This document shows, one piece after another, positions 55,236-64,000 of a stretch of 64,000 nucleotides of DNA. Numbering within the stretch: position 1 is the first letter of the stretch; the number at the start of each line of letters is the position of its first letter. Both the position numbers and the translations under genes were made by a program. Source of the DNA: Dichetophora obliterata (taxonomy: Eukaryota > Arthropoda > Insecta > Diptera > Sciomyzidae); contig OY986438.1 in assembly GCA_963920525.1 (NCBI GenBank), forward strand, positions 76,456,060-76,520,059, in the 5' to 3' direction. The notes under the pieces were generated by a model. It was not told the origin of the DNA and did not search any database. It worked only from the letters and a program-made list of their open reading frames with translations.

Positions 55236-55249
55236 ATAACAGATTTTTG

Positions 55250-56338
55250 ATGGAAATAGACTATGCAACGCAAATATTGACTAAACTGAAAAAGAGTCCG
55301 AATAGAACTTACACGACAGAATACATAAGAGATACGTTACGAGATTTATAGAAAATAAGACTCAGGATTAAAGTGCGACAGGAAGAAGTAAATTTTGATT
55401 TAATAATAGAAAAAATTAAATTTTTTTTAAAACCTAAAAAATTTTAAAGTAAAGAATTAAAAGAAAATAATAAAGAAAGTATCATGGCCTCATTTGATTT
55501 GATTACTGTGTCCAAGTTGGTTCCTAAATTCCAAGGAGATTTTCGTGATTTGAACAATTATATTGGTCTAATTGAATTCTATCATGATACTTTGAAGGAT
55601 GATTAACAAAAGCAAACATTGATAAAATTTATTCTGGCCACGATACTATCTGAAAAAGTAAAGAATAAAATTTTAACAGAAAGCAAACCAACTGCTCTTG
55701 AAGAATTTAAAATAACGCTTCAGCAAGCATATAGATCTAATAAGACTACCTCAAAACTTCATAGTGAGTTAGCACGAATAAATCAAGGTAGTTTGAGTGC
55801 TACTGTATTCGGGTCAAATATAGAAAATTTACTAGCGTCACTAAATGAGCTACAGATTAGTGAGCAGGGTGAAACAAATCGAGAGATAATAGTAAAGTTA
55901 AATGATCAAATTGGTTTGACAACATTCAAGAATGGTTTAGTTGAACCATGTAGATCAATTGTAATGGCAGCAAGACCTGTGAAGCTAGCAGAAGCCATTA
56001 GGATAGCTTCAGAAATAGAACCCAATACAAATAATCGAATCATGTATTTTAATAAATTTCACAGAGGTAGAGGCAATTATTATACAAACAGAGGACAATT
56101 TAGACAAAATAATTTTGCAAATAATGGAAATTTTGTTAGAAATCATAATATTAACAGGAATTACAATAATAACGTAGGATACGATAATAATAGAGGTAGA
56201 AATAATACTAATTTCAGAGGAAATAATAATAGAGGATTTAATAGAAATATTAATAATAGTAGAAATTTTAATGATAACAGAAGAGGCAACCAGGGAAACT
56301 GGAATCCCCCCGGTGGTCAAAGACCGGGGAATTCTTAA
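55250..56338 (+). pseudogene. gypsy-B Gag with three nonsense codons, Asn/Arg/Gly-rich tail
   Basis: From ATG 55,250 one frame runs to the stop at 56,336-56,338 with internal stops at 55,349 (TAG), 55,445 (TAA) and 55,604 (TAA). The N-terminus (KKSPNRTYTTEY) and the capsid region (FQGDFRDLNNYI) match gypsy-A Gag. The last 90 residues are an Asn/Arg/Gly-rich tail with RG and FRG steps and no CCHC zinc knuckle. It ends in the frameshift signal to pol. Confidence 0.88.
56293..56329 (+). promoter_or_regulatory. -1 ribosomal frameshift signal of gypsy-B
   Basis: GGGAAAC (56,293-56,299) is in phase G GGA AAC in gag. After eight bases CCCCGGT (56,308-56,314) pairs perfectly with ACCGGGG (56,323-56,329) around an 8-base loop. 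Pol lies in the -1 frame. The stem sequence differs from that in gypsy-A, but the layout is the same. Confidence 0.82.
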
Positions 56339-56339
56339 A

Positions 56340-59300
56340 TGATAATAAAAACAAAATTTTACAGCGAAATATTATTAATATAAGTCAGTCCAATGAAATA
56401 ACAAATTATGTTACAGTTGAGATAGGAAATAGTATAGTTAAATTGCTAATAGATACTGGAGCAGACATTTCTCTATTAAAGAGTAAGGTAGTAAATAATA
56501 ATGTTGATAGTAGTGAAATATGTTATATAAACGGGATAACTAACGAGGTGACGACTTCATTAGGAATTTCACAAATAGAGTTATTATGGGAAGATGATAA
56601 TATACTGTATACATTTCATATTATAGACGATAATACAAACTTAGGAACAGACGGAATTTTAGGTAGAGATTTTTTAATAGATTATAACTGTAAAATAGAT
56701 TATGAGACGTATACACTAGAAATAACAACTGATGATGAGAATTTAGTAATACCAATGAATATGCAAATGAAAACTATAAAAAACATAAGAATCCCTCCGA
56801 GAACAGAGACAGTAATGGCTGTAGACATAGATGTAAATGAAGGAATTGTAGTTTGTGGTAAAGAAATTAGAAAAGGAGTATTTGTAGCAGATACTATAAT
56901 TCCAGCGACAGGAATAAAACAGAAAAACTATGAGATATTGAGATAACTATGAGATAAACATCCTGCCAGATGAGAACAGATTCCAAGAATTACAAAAAGA
57001 AATTATTATTGATAATCTAGATAATACAGCAAAAGAAACAATATTAGAAATTTGCAAAGATTATCAAGGTATTTTTCACTTAGAAGGGGAGATTTTGACT
57101 AAAAATAATTTTTATGAACAGAAAATTTCAACAATAGATAAATCACCTGTGTACATTAAAAACTACAGGACTCCACATGCTAATTTACAAGAAATAGAAA
57201 ATCAAGTACATAAACTTTTAGATGAAGATATTGTTGAACCTTCAGTTAGCCCATATAACTCACCCTTATTAATAGTTCCGAAGAAAAGTACAGGGGAAAA
57301 TAAGAAATGGAGACTAGTAGTTGTCTATAGAGCATTAAACAAGAAAGTCGTGGATGACAAATTCCATTTAACTAGAATAGAAGATGTTCTTGATAAATTA
57401 GGCAAAGCAAAGTTTTTTCCACTTTAGATATGACAAGTTCATTTCATCAAATTCAGTTACACCAAAAATCAAGACCATTGCCTGCATTCAGCGGAAAGAA
57501 CTGTTCCACAACTTTCGGGCTGAATGGTATGCTCTCACAGAACATGTTCCTTGAGATGTCACAATTTATATAGCGAAAATATTTTATGCTACTTCGCTAC
57601 TTGAGCACTTTTTCGGCTAGAATGCGGCCATTGACAGCATTTTCAACTGAAGGTCACTACCAATTCAAACGTTTGCCATTTGGTTTAAAAATTTCAACAA
57701 ATAGTTTTCAAAGAATGCTTTCTCTTGCACTTAGTCGTCTACAAGATTCAGCATTTTTATATGTCGATGATATAATAATCTTTGGATCAAGTTTAAAGGA
57801 ACATAACAAGAATCTGTCAGAAGTCTTTAAAGGTTACGCAGATATAATTTAAAGTTAAATCCAGGTAAATGCAAGTTTCTGAGACCAGAAGTTGTGTATC
57901 TTGGACATCTAATAACTGATCAAGGTGTGACTACAGATCCAAGCAAATATGATGTGATAAAAAACTACCCGACACCAAAAGATGCGGACGAAGTACGTAG
58001 GTTCGTAGCTTTCTGTAATTATTATAGGCGTTTTATTCAGAATTTTGCTGATATAGCAAAACCATTAAATTAATTGTTAAAGAAGCATGTAATTTTCAGT
58101 TGGTCGCAAAGTTGCCAACAATCTTTTGAACTTTTAAAACGAAAACTCATGTCACCACCTATATTAAGTTATCCGGATTTTTCAAAACCTTTCATTCTAA
58201 CCACAGATGCATCAAACTTTGCTTTAGGAGCAATTCTTTCTCAAGGAGAAATAGGTAGAGATAAACCAATAGCATTTGCAAGTAAATCCCTTAACAAGCA
58301 TGAGTTAAATATAGCGGTAATAGAAAAAGAACTATTAGCCATACATTGGGGAATAAAACATTTCAGACCATATTTATATGGTAGAAGATTTAAAGTAATT
58401 ACAGATCATAGACCTTTAGTAAGTTTATTTACTCATAAAGATCCATCATCAAGATTAACCAGAATAAGAATAGATTTAATGGATTATGATTTTGATATCA
58501 TATTCAAACAAGGTAGCATGAATACGAACTCTGATGCGTTTTTTAGAATAAAACTAAGTTCTGAAAAATTAAAAGAAATGGTACCCATCAATAATGTAAA
58601 TGTGCTAACAAGAGCAATGAAGAATAAAGAAACAAGTGATACAACAAGATAAATACCCCGAGACACGTCGCCATTGGAGACTGATCATCTTCATATATGG
58701 AAGTGTATATCGATATCTGATACTAGAGGTGTAAAAAAGTTAAAATTTGAGCATATGAAAGAAATTAAGAAAGACCAAAATTATGAAATATATTAATCCA
58801 AAAATATGTTGCATGCAATCATAAGGCATTATCAGAGTTTAAATTGATTTTGAAAAAATTGTTATCTTATACATTGCATGAACATTTGTATAAATTAGTG
58901 CTAGCGGATGATGATAGAATATTTGAAGAGATATCTGTGCACAGATTTAAAAAATATTTGATGAGATTCAAGAAGATAAAAAGAGGAATTGTCTAGACAT
59001 ATTATTATATAATGCTCCTAAAAGAATAGAAAATGTAGACGAAATGAAAGATTAAATAAAAAAGTATCATGACTCAAAAACAGCAGGTCATTGTGGTATA
59101 AGAAGATGCATAGCAAAGTTAAAACAAAGATACGTTTGGAAAGGGATGAATAAAATGGTTAGAGAATATATTAACAAGTGCAAAGTGTGTAACCAAGTAA
59201 AAATAACTAAATACACAAAAGAAAAATTAATGGTGACAGATACGCCCACATCATTTGATGTTGTAACAATAGATACAGTAGGTCCTCTTAGACCATCCAA

Positions 59301-60040
59301 TTCATACAGATACATACTTACAATCCAATGTGAACTCACAAAATTTGTAGAAGCATTCCCACTAGTTACAAAAGATGCAGTTAGTGTAGCAAAAACAATA
59401 GTAGAAAAATTCATATTAAAATATGGTTGTTTTGGAAAGCTAAAAACAGACAAAGGCACAGAATTCACAAATGAATTATTAGTAAACATTTGCAAATTGT
59501 CGAACATAGATAAGGTAACTTCTACACCGTATCATCATGAAACTTTAGGTACGATAGAAAGAAATCATAGAGTTTTAAACGATTTCCTAATGACATTGGA
59601 CGGAAAGGATAATTGGGATGAGTTTTTGCCTTACTACACATATTCATACAATACAACTCCACACAGTACAACACACTACACACCATTTCAATTAGTATAT
59701 GGAAAGTTATGCGCTCTTCCATGTGAAATTATAAACAATCAAGAAAAATTTTACAATGTTGAAAATTATATTAGCGAATTAAAACTTTAGTTAAAATATG
59801 CGCAAACTAATGCAAAAGCAAATTTATTAGAAAGTAAGCAAAATATATCTGAAAAACAAAAGTATGTAAATAAAGTAAATTTTAGGATAGGAGATAAGAA
59901 AAAAATTGGATAAACCTTTTAAAGGTCCTTTTGAAATTATATCTCAAAACGGGTCGACCAGTATAATAATAATAGATAATAAACAAAAAGAAGTACATAT
60001 TAACAACTTAACTAATGAATCATTCTGTGTGTTAATTTCA
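56340..60040 (+). pseudogene. gypsy-B Pol, multiply broken
   Basis: Segments in order: protease with LIDTGADISLL (from about 56,443); RT start with SPYNSPLLIVPKK, to a stop at 57,427; a 147-bp MITE; RT core with LPFGLKIS and intact YVDD (57,634-57,852); RT thumb and connection with a TAA at 58,071; RNase H with TTDASN, IEKELLAIHW and TDHRPL (58,074-58,652); integrase with CKVCNQVK, TIDTVGP, KTDKGTEF and LGTIERNHR (59,146-59,790). Frames change at least four times and several nonsense codons are present, most densely in 58,653-59,145, so no full Pol can be made. Confidence 0.92.
57481..57627. mobile_element. 147-bp MITE-like insertion in gypsy-B RT
   Basis: The RT reading is interrupted after CCATTG (57,475-57,480) and resumes after a second CCATTG (57,628-57,633). 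The insert begins CCTGCATTCAGCGGAAA and ends with the imperfect reverse complement of that (TTCGGCTAGAATGCGG). It has no coding capacity. The superfamily is uncertain. Confidence 0.75.
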
Positions 60041-60049
60041 CTTATTTAA

Positions 60050-61410
60050 TTAAATAATAATCAAATTCAAGTAATTCTTCGCACTAAACACAAAACTACG
60101 GATACTTAGCAACCTCCACATAAAATTCACTGAATTGTTGTCAAGTTTTATCGTTTTCTTGCTGTTTATACCATTTTGCGTGCAACATAACCCTACTTCT
60201 GTAGTCATGGTCGCTTGCTGTTTTATCTGCAAGTCAGAGTGGGAAACGTACGGAGCTTTTATCTCCTGTATGGGATGCTCTGAATTCTTCCACGCAAATT
60301 GTGTCGGTCTAGCTTCTAAAATTGGCGATGCCCTGTCTGGCTCTGTTAATAACGGGTTGGAGTGGCGCTGCTCGGGATGTCGCAGTGTACCGGCCAGCGC
60401 TCTGCTTGCTATGCTGTCTGACTTGAAGAAGTCAACAACTGGAATTGCAAATGACGTGGCGCGACTGCAGAATATGGTGGAAAATCATGCAGAGCACTGC
60501 AATAAACCTTACGATCATGCCATCTGTGCCACTAGATCTTTCAATGATGCTCAAACAGGTAAAAGATCTGCTTAACCTACTAAAGCTAATCCAAAACCCA
60601 GAAAGGGTATTGCCGCTCCATCTGATGCTGATGCTAATGTTGCTGTTGCTAATGTTGCTGATGCTAATGTTGCTGATTCTAATGTTGCTAATGCTAATGC
60701 TGCTGTTGCTGATAATACTGTTACACTATCCTGTCCTTCGCAGCCTTCATATCTTGATCAATCTGCTCTTGCAACTTCATTTGCTTCTTCGGTCAATGCT
60801 ATATCAACCTCAGAAAGCCAATCATCGCTTGGTGATGGTAGCATTTCCATACCCGGCTTGCCATCGTCAATTCACCTGAATTTTCCTGAGAATTCAGCCA
60901 GTACTTCACGGTTACCTTCATCTTCATCGCCACATATTGCTCATGCTGATTTTCAATCTGAAGAGAGACACACGTCATTCACTGTTCAATCCGTTGAGTC
61001 TGCAATTATTCCTGCCGCATCCGATGAAGTTCCACCCACTTCAGATTCGTCTGATCTTATCGTGGTGCAAAGAAAAGAGCGAAAGGTAATATTTCTGTCT
61101 CGCCTATTGGATACTACCTCAGCTGGCACAGTCTTATCATTCATCTCTAAAAAACTGCAGCATTCTACGTCATCAATCAATTGCTTTAAACTTAACTCGC
61201 ATATACAGAGGGATATCGCATCTTTCAAGATCTACACACCAGTTGAAAGTTTCGATACCATAGTCTCTAAAGCGTTCTGGCCAGAAGGGGTTGTAGTGCA
61301 CGAATTTGTTCCTTATGTTAGAGCTAGCAAATCTCTTTCAAAAAACTAATAAATTGTGCACCAGATGCTCATAATAACTCCAACTCAAGCAACGCTTTGT
61401 GCTTCAATAA
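60050..61410 (+). mobile_element. LINE fragment containing ORF1
   Basis: The 5' part of a CR1/jockey-type LINE follows the end of gypsy-B pol without its 3' LTR. It is cut at about 61,410 by gypsy-C in opposite orientation. 60,041-60,206 appears to be its 5' UTR. Confidence 0.7.
60207..61349 (+). pseudogene. LINE ORF1 with PHD finger, one nonsense codon
   Basis: ORF1 proteins of this LINE type bind LINE RNA. From ATG 60,207 (MVACCFICK) an N-terminal PHD-type zinc finger is followed by a helix (LSDLKKSTTGIAND, ending ARLQNMVENH). Then comes TAA at 60,573-60,575, in frame. Beyond it the same frame has a repeat-like Ala/Asp/Asn/Val stretch from GCTGATGCTAATGTT repeats, a Ser-rich linker, and a conserved C-terminal domain (IFLSRLLDTTSAGTV, then a DIASFKIYTP block and FWPEGVVVHEFVP). 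The second part has no ATG of its own. It may be the ORF1 partner of the ORF2 type at 17,963-20,937. Confidence 0.82.
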
Positions 61411-61412
61411 TG

Positions 61413-62578
61413 TTAGCAGGCATCGGCCTCTAATATATTTTCACGCACTTGTTTTCTCTGTTCCTCACGATCCTCGCAATATGTTTGGACCAATTCTTCA
61501 TGTAAAAGTTTTAAAATTTCAACATCGTCTTCGGTTCTCATTTTTACTCCAACAAGTACTTCATGTGGTGTTAATTTTATAACCTGGTGATACGTTGAAT
61601 TGATGCATCTTTGAACTTTATCTACAAATTTATACCATTTTTCGGGATCGCTTAACGCTAGCTTAGACAAAACTGAAATAACAACAGCATTGACCCGTTC
61701 GACTTGGCCATTGCCTCTCGGAACTCTGGTTGTAGTCTGGTAATGACGAATTTTGTAATAATCGCAAAAGTCCTTGAAGTCGGTTGAGCTAAATGCTGAA
61801 CCCTTGTCCGTGATCAGTCTTTCTGGATATCCGAATATTTTGACGAGACTGTTAAATCGATTCAAAACTTCGAAGACAGCAGTCGTTTTCGTTGGATAAA
61901 TCCATGTGAACTTAGAGAACGCATCCACAAGGACTAATAAGTATCGGTATCCCTTTCTTGTTACCGTTAGTGGTCCAACGTGATCCATGTGTAGTGTAAC
62001 TAAGGGAAGGTCATCTTTAGGAATTGGATTTAATTTCCCTTCTTTCTTTCCTCTTTTACGATTCATAACGATGCACTGCAGACAGCTTTGGATGTATGCC
62101 TTAACTTTCTCGTGAATCCCTTTTATGTAAAAATCATGGTAGAAGGATAGAGGTATATGCAGCGCTGACTGTGCTCTCTTTCCATACTGCCATGTTTGTC
62201 AAATTTAGCTGTGTGGCGAATGGAAACAAAAGAAAATAAAGAAAAAGTTTTGCTTCGTTTTGACAATTCCGGCAGTATGCTCTCATCAAGTGCATATACC
62301 TGTATTCTTCTACCATGGTAAAAATCCATTTTTACCATCTTCTCAGTTTTTTCAACTCCAAAATGTCCTTTTTCGTGAGTTGATTTCATTATCTCCTTCT
62401 CCAATGAATTTGGAACCACAAGTAGTTCTCGTCCTTCAACAAAATTCATTAAAATACCATTTTTTATGAAGTAGTTATCAAATTCGTGCTGGGTAGCTAA
62501 CTTCATCATCGCTGCAACGTGATCATCTTCCACTTGATTCTTTTTCACTAAAGATGTCAGTGAATCTTCAGAAATCAT
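61413..62578 (-). pseudogene. gypsy-C integrase, interrupted by MITE
   Basis: The upstream part (62,578-62,318) covers the tether and start of the zinc region (HEKGHFGVEKTEKMV). After the MITE the frame continues with IHEKVKAYIQSCLQC and then the core from ATG 62,066: MDHVGPLT, ITDKGSAF and GNGQVERVNAV hold the DDE residues. The chain stops at 61,413 with the C-terminal module missing. The normal Pol reading is therefore broken by the MITE and by truncation. Confidence 0.88.
62135..62317. mobile_element. 183-bp P-like MITE in gypsy-C integrase
   Basis: It has inverted terminal repeats of about 26 bp (CATGGTAGAAGGATAGAGG on the left; CATGGTAGAAGAATACAGG on the right, inverted) and a perfect 8-bp duplication GTAAAAAT (62,127-62,134 and 62,318-62,325). 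The CATG start and 8-bp duplication fit the P superfamily, with hAT as the alternative. It has no coding capacity. It interrupts the integrase zinc region of gypsy-C. Confidence 0.88.
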
Positions 62579-62778
62579 TACTGGCTACCTGCTTAGTGCG
62601 TCGACGTGTTTCATTCGTTCTCACGAACGGTGTTCCATAACGTAACCATACTCTTCCAAGTATAAAGTCCAACGTTTTACTCTAGGTGGAATGTCTGATT
62701 TATTGACAGTTCGTTGAAACACCGCGCAGTCAGTAATTATTTTGAATCGCATTCCCAATAAATATGGTCGAAGCTCTT

Positions 62779-64000
62779 TTACCGATTCAACAATTCCCAA
62801 GACTTCCAGCTCATATAATTCTTCTCTGCTTCACTGGTAGATTTGCTCCAATATAGTACTGGGTGAAATTCGGAAAAATCTGTGCTCTTCTGCATTAATA
62901 TGGCGCCAAATCCCAATTTACTGCCATCTGTATGTAATTCAGTCACGGAATCAGGATCATATATTTGTAATATAGGATTTTTCATTAGCTTCTCTTTAAT
63001 TTCCTCGAAGGCAGCTTTATGAACAGCTTCAAATTTAATTTCTTTTACCCCTCCACGAAGAAGTTTGTGCAATGGGGCAACGATGCTTGCATATCCACAA
63101 ATAAATTTTCGGAAATAGCCTGCTAATCCTAAAAAGCTCTGTAATTTCTTGTCCGTCTTTGGTTCGGAAAACGTCTGCACTGCTCTTATTTTCGACTCTG
63201 AGGGATAAATCTTCGAGTCAGAAATCATGTGTCCTAGATATTCCACTTCGGTTTTCAGGAACTGGCATTTCTTCCAACTGATATCTAGGCCGTTCTTCGC
63301 TGAAACCTCCATGACAATTCTAAGACGCGAGATACCTTCTTCAAATGTCCTTGATGGTATTATAATGTCGTCTACATATTGTATAACGATACCCTTCCGA
63401 ATCAGATCCGCATAAACATAGCTTACGTAACGATTGAAACTTGATGGAGAATTAAAAAGTCCAAACGGTGTTTTCTTGAACATGAACTGACCTTCAGATG
63501 TAACAAAAGCAGTGTACTTCATACTATCTTGGTGCATTGGCACATGGAAAAACCCGTTCTTCAGGTCAATTGTTGAAAAAATCTTCGCTTTTACCAATTT
63601 GTCTAGTTGGTCATCGATTCTTTGCATCGGAAAACGGTCTTTTTGAATTGCCTTGTTCAATTTTCGGTAATCCACGCATAGTCTGTAACGGCCATCTTTC
63701 TTCCAAACGATCACAACTGGACTGGAAAATTCTGAATTACTTGGTTCTATAATGTTTTCTCTTAACCACTCATCGACCTGTTCTTGAACAATCTTCTTTT
63801 CAAGTGGTGCCAGTCTTCGTGCACATTGATAAATTGGAGTTTCATCGTTCAGGATTAATGTGGTTTTTATTGGACAATCTGCAACCTTTTGTAGAATAAA
63901 GTTTTTGTAAATTTCAGCTACTACATCTTCAAATTTTGACGGTACGTCTAGTTCAACTTTATCTACCACTACTTGGATACGTGCCAAATCGTCTTGATGA
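62779..64000 (-). pseudogene. gypsy-C reverse transcriptase and start of RNase H
   Basis: The frame is open from the window edge to 62,779. It shows VDEWLRENIIEPS, WKKDGRYRLCVDYRKLN, ST-DLKNGFFHVP, intact YVDDIIIP (about 63,370-63,390), YLGHMISD and the RNase H start ELHTDGSKLGFGA. It ends in a false stop after a one-base shift near 62,812; the right frame continues with RNase H (VESVKELRPYLLGMRFKIITDC). That continuation has in-frame stops at 62,621-62,623 (TGA) and 62,585-62,587 (TAG). Confidence 0.88.

Larger units (their letters stand above)
53531..60040 (+). mobile_element. gypsy-B: Ty3/gypsy element with accessory genes, 3' LTR missing
   Basis: Order: 5' LTR, primer site, ORF0, small membrane ORF, LIM ORF, gag, frameshift signal, pol. 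It is related to gypsy-A along gag and pol but clearly another family. gag and pol are broken by many stops and frameshifts, and pol carries a small MITE. No 3' LTR follows pol; instead LINE DNA begins at about 60,050. Confidence 0.92.
61411..64000 (-). mobile_element. gypsy-C: broken Ty3/gypsy element (pol only, runs off right edge)
   Basis: Read leftward from 64,000, pol runs from the end of the protease region through integrase core and stops abruptly at about 61,411 against LINE DNA. The C-terminal integrase module and 3' LTR are missing. The fragment at 20,938-21,215 is of the type expected to follow it. Confidence 0.88.

Overview
The window looks like heterochromatin-like or low-recombination DNA from a higher (brachyceran) fly. 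It holds one ordinary host gene, a two-exon Srp54k-type gene for signal recognition particle subunit SRP54 (13,887-15,477, + strand). Almost everything else is transposable-element DNA and AT-rich intergenic sequence. The fly assignment rests on the SRP54 protein and on the mix of elements: Ty3/gypsy elements of several lineages, a roo-like BEL/Pao element, RTE-like and CR1/jockey-like LINEs, mariner, a tRNA-derived SINE and small MITEs. The species cannot be named from this sequence alone.

Layout. 1-7,028 (- strand): a Ty3/gypsy element (gypsy-1) running off the left edge, with Gag and Pol in one frame separated by a UGA codon, a 2.7 kb leader and a tRNA-Lys-type primer binding site. 7,029-13,886: AT-rich and low-complexity DNA with no convincing gene. 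13,887-15,477: Srp54k. 16,621-17,079: 3' half of a mariner copy, cut by a gypsy-B LTR (17,080-17,712). 17,825-20,938: a 5'-truncated LINE with an open ORF2. 20,938-21,215: a gypsy integrase remnant. 22,010-23,353: a degenerate gypsy-B copy (B2). 23,354-27,393: repeat debris. 27,394-43,843: a three-level nest. A BEL/Pao element with an envelope-like third domain (5-bp target duplication GAGTT) has in its 5' LTR a gypsy element, gypsy-A (4-bp duplication GTTT). The 5' LTR of gypsy-A carries a tRNA-derived SINE (14-bp duplication). 44,169-47,858: an unexplained 3.7 kb unit with terminal inverted repeats. 48,453-51,688: an RTE-like LINE of full length with a 14-bp target duplication. 53,082-53,530: the 5' half of a mariner copy, followed by gypsy-B (53,531-about 60,040). 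60,050-61,410: LINE ORF1 with a PHD finger. 61,411-64,000: a broken gypsy element (gypsy-C, - strand) carrying a P-like MITE.

Three results stand out. First, the gypsy-A/B lineage has extra genes between the primer binding site and gag: a basic ORF0 with a conserved bipartite motif, a small membrane-protein ORF and, in gypsy-B, an intact 80-residue protein that fits the LIM zinc-binding signature exactly. Second, gypsy-A and gypsy-B both end gag with a GGGAAAC slippery site, a short spacer and a GC stem-loop of different sequence, with pol in the -1 frame; gypsy-1 instead has an in-frame UGA-CUA. Third, the two mariner halves 36 kb apart, in opposite orientation, each end at a gypsy-B LTR and share a 4-bp ACAT. 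They fit together in frame, which points to an inversion by recombination between inverted LTRs.
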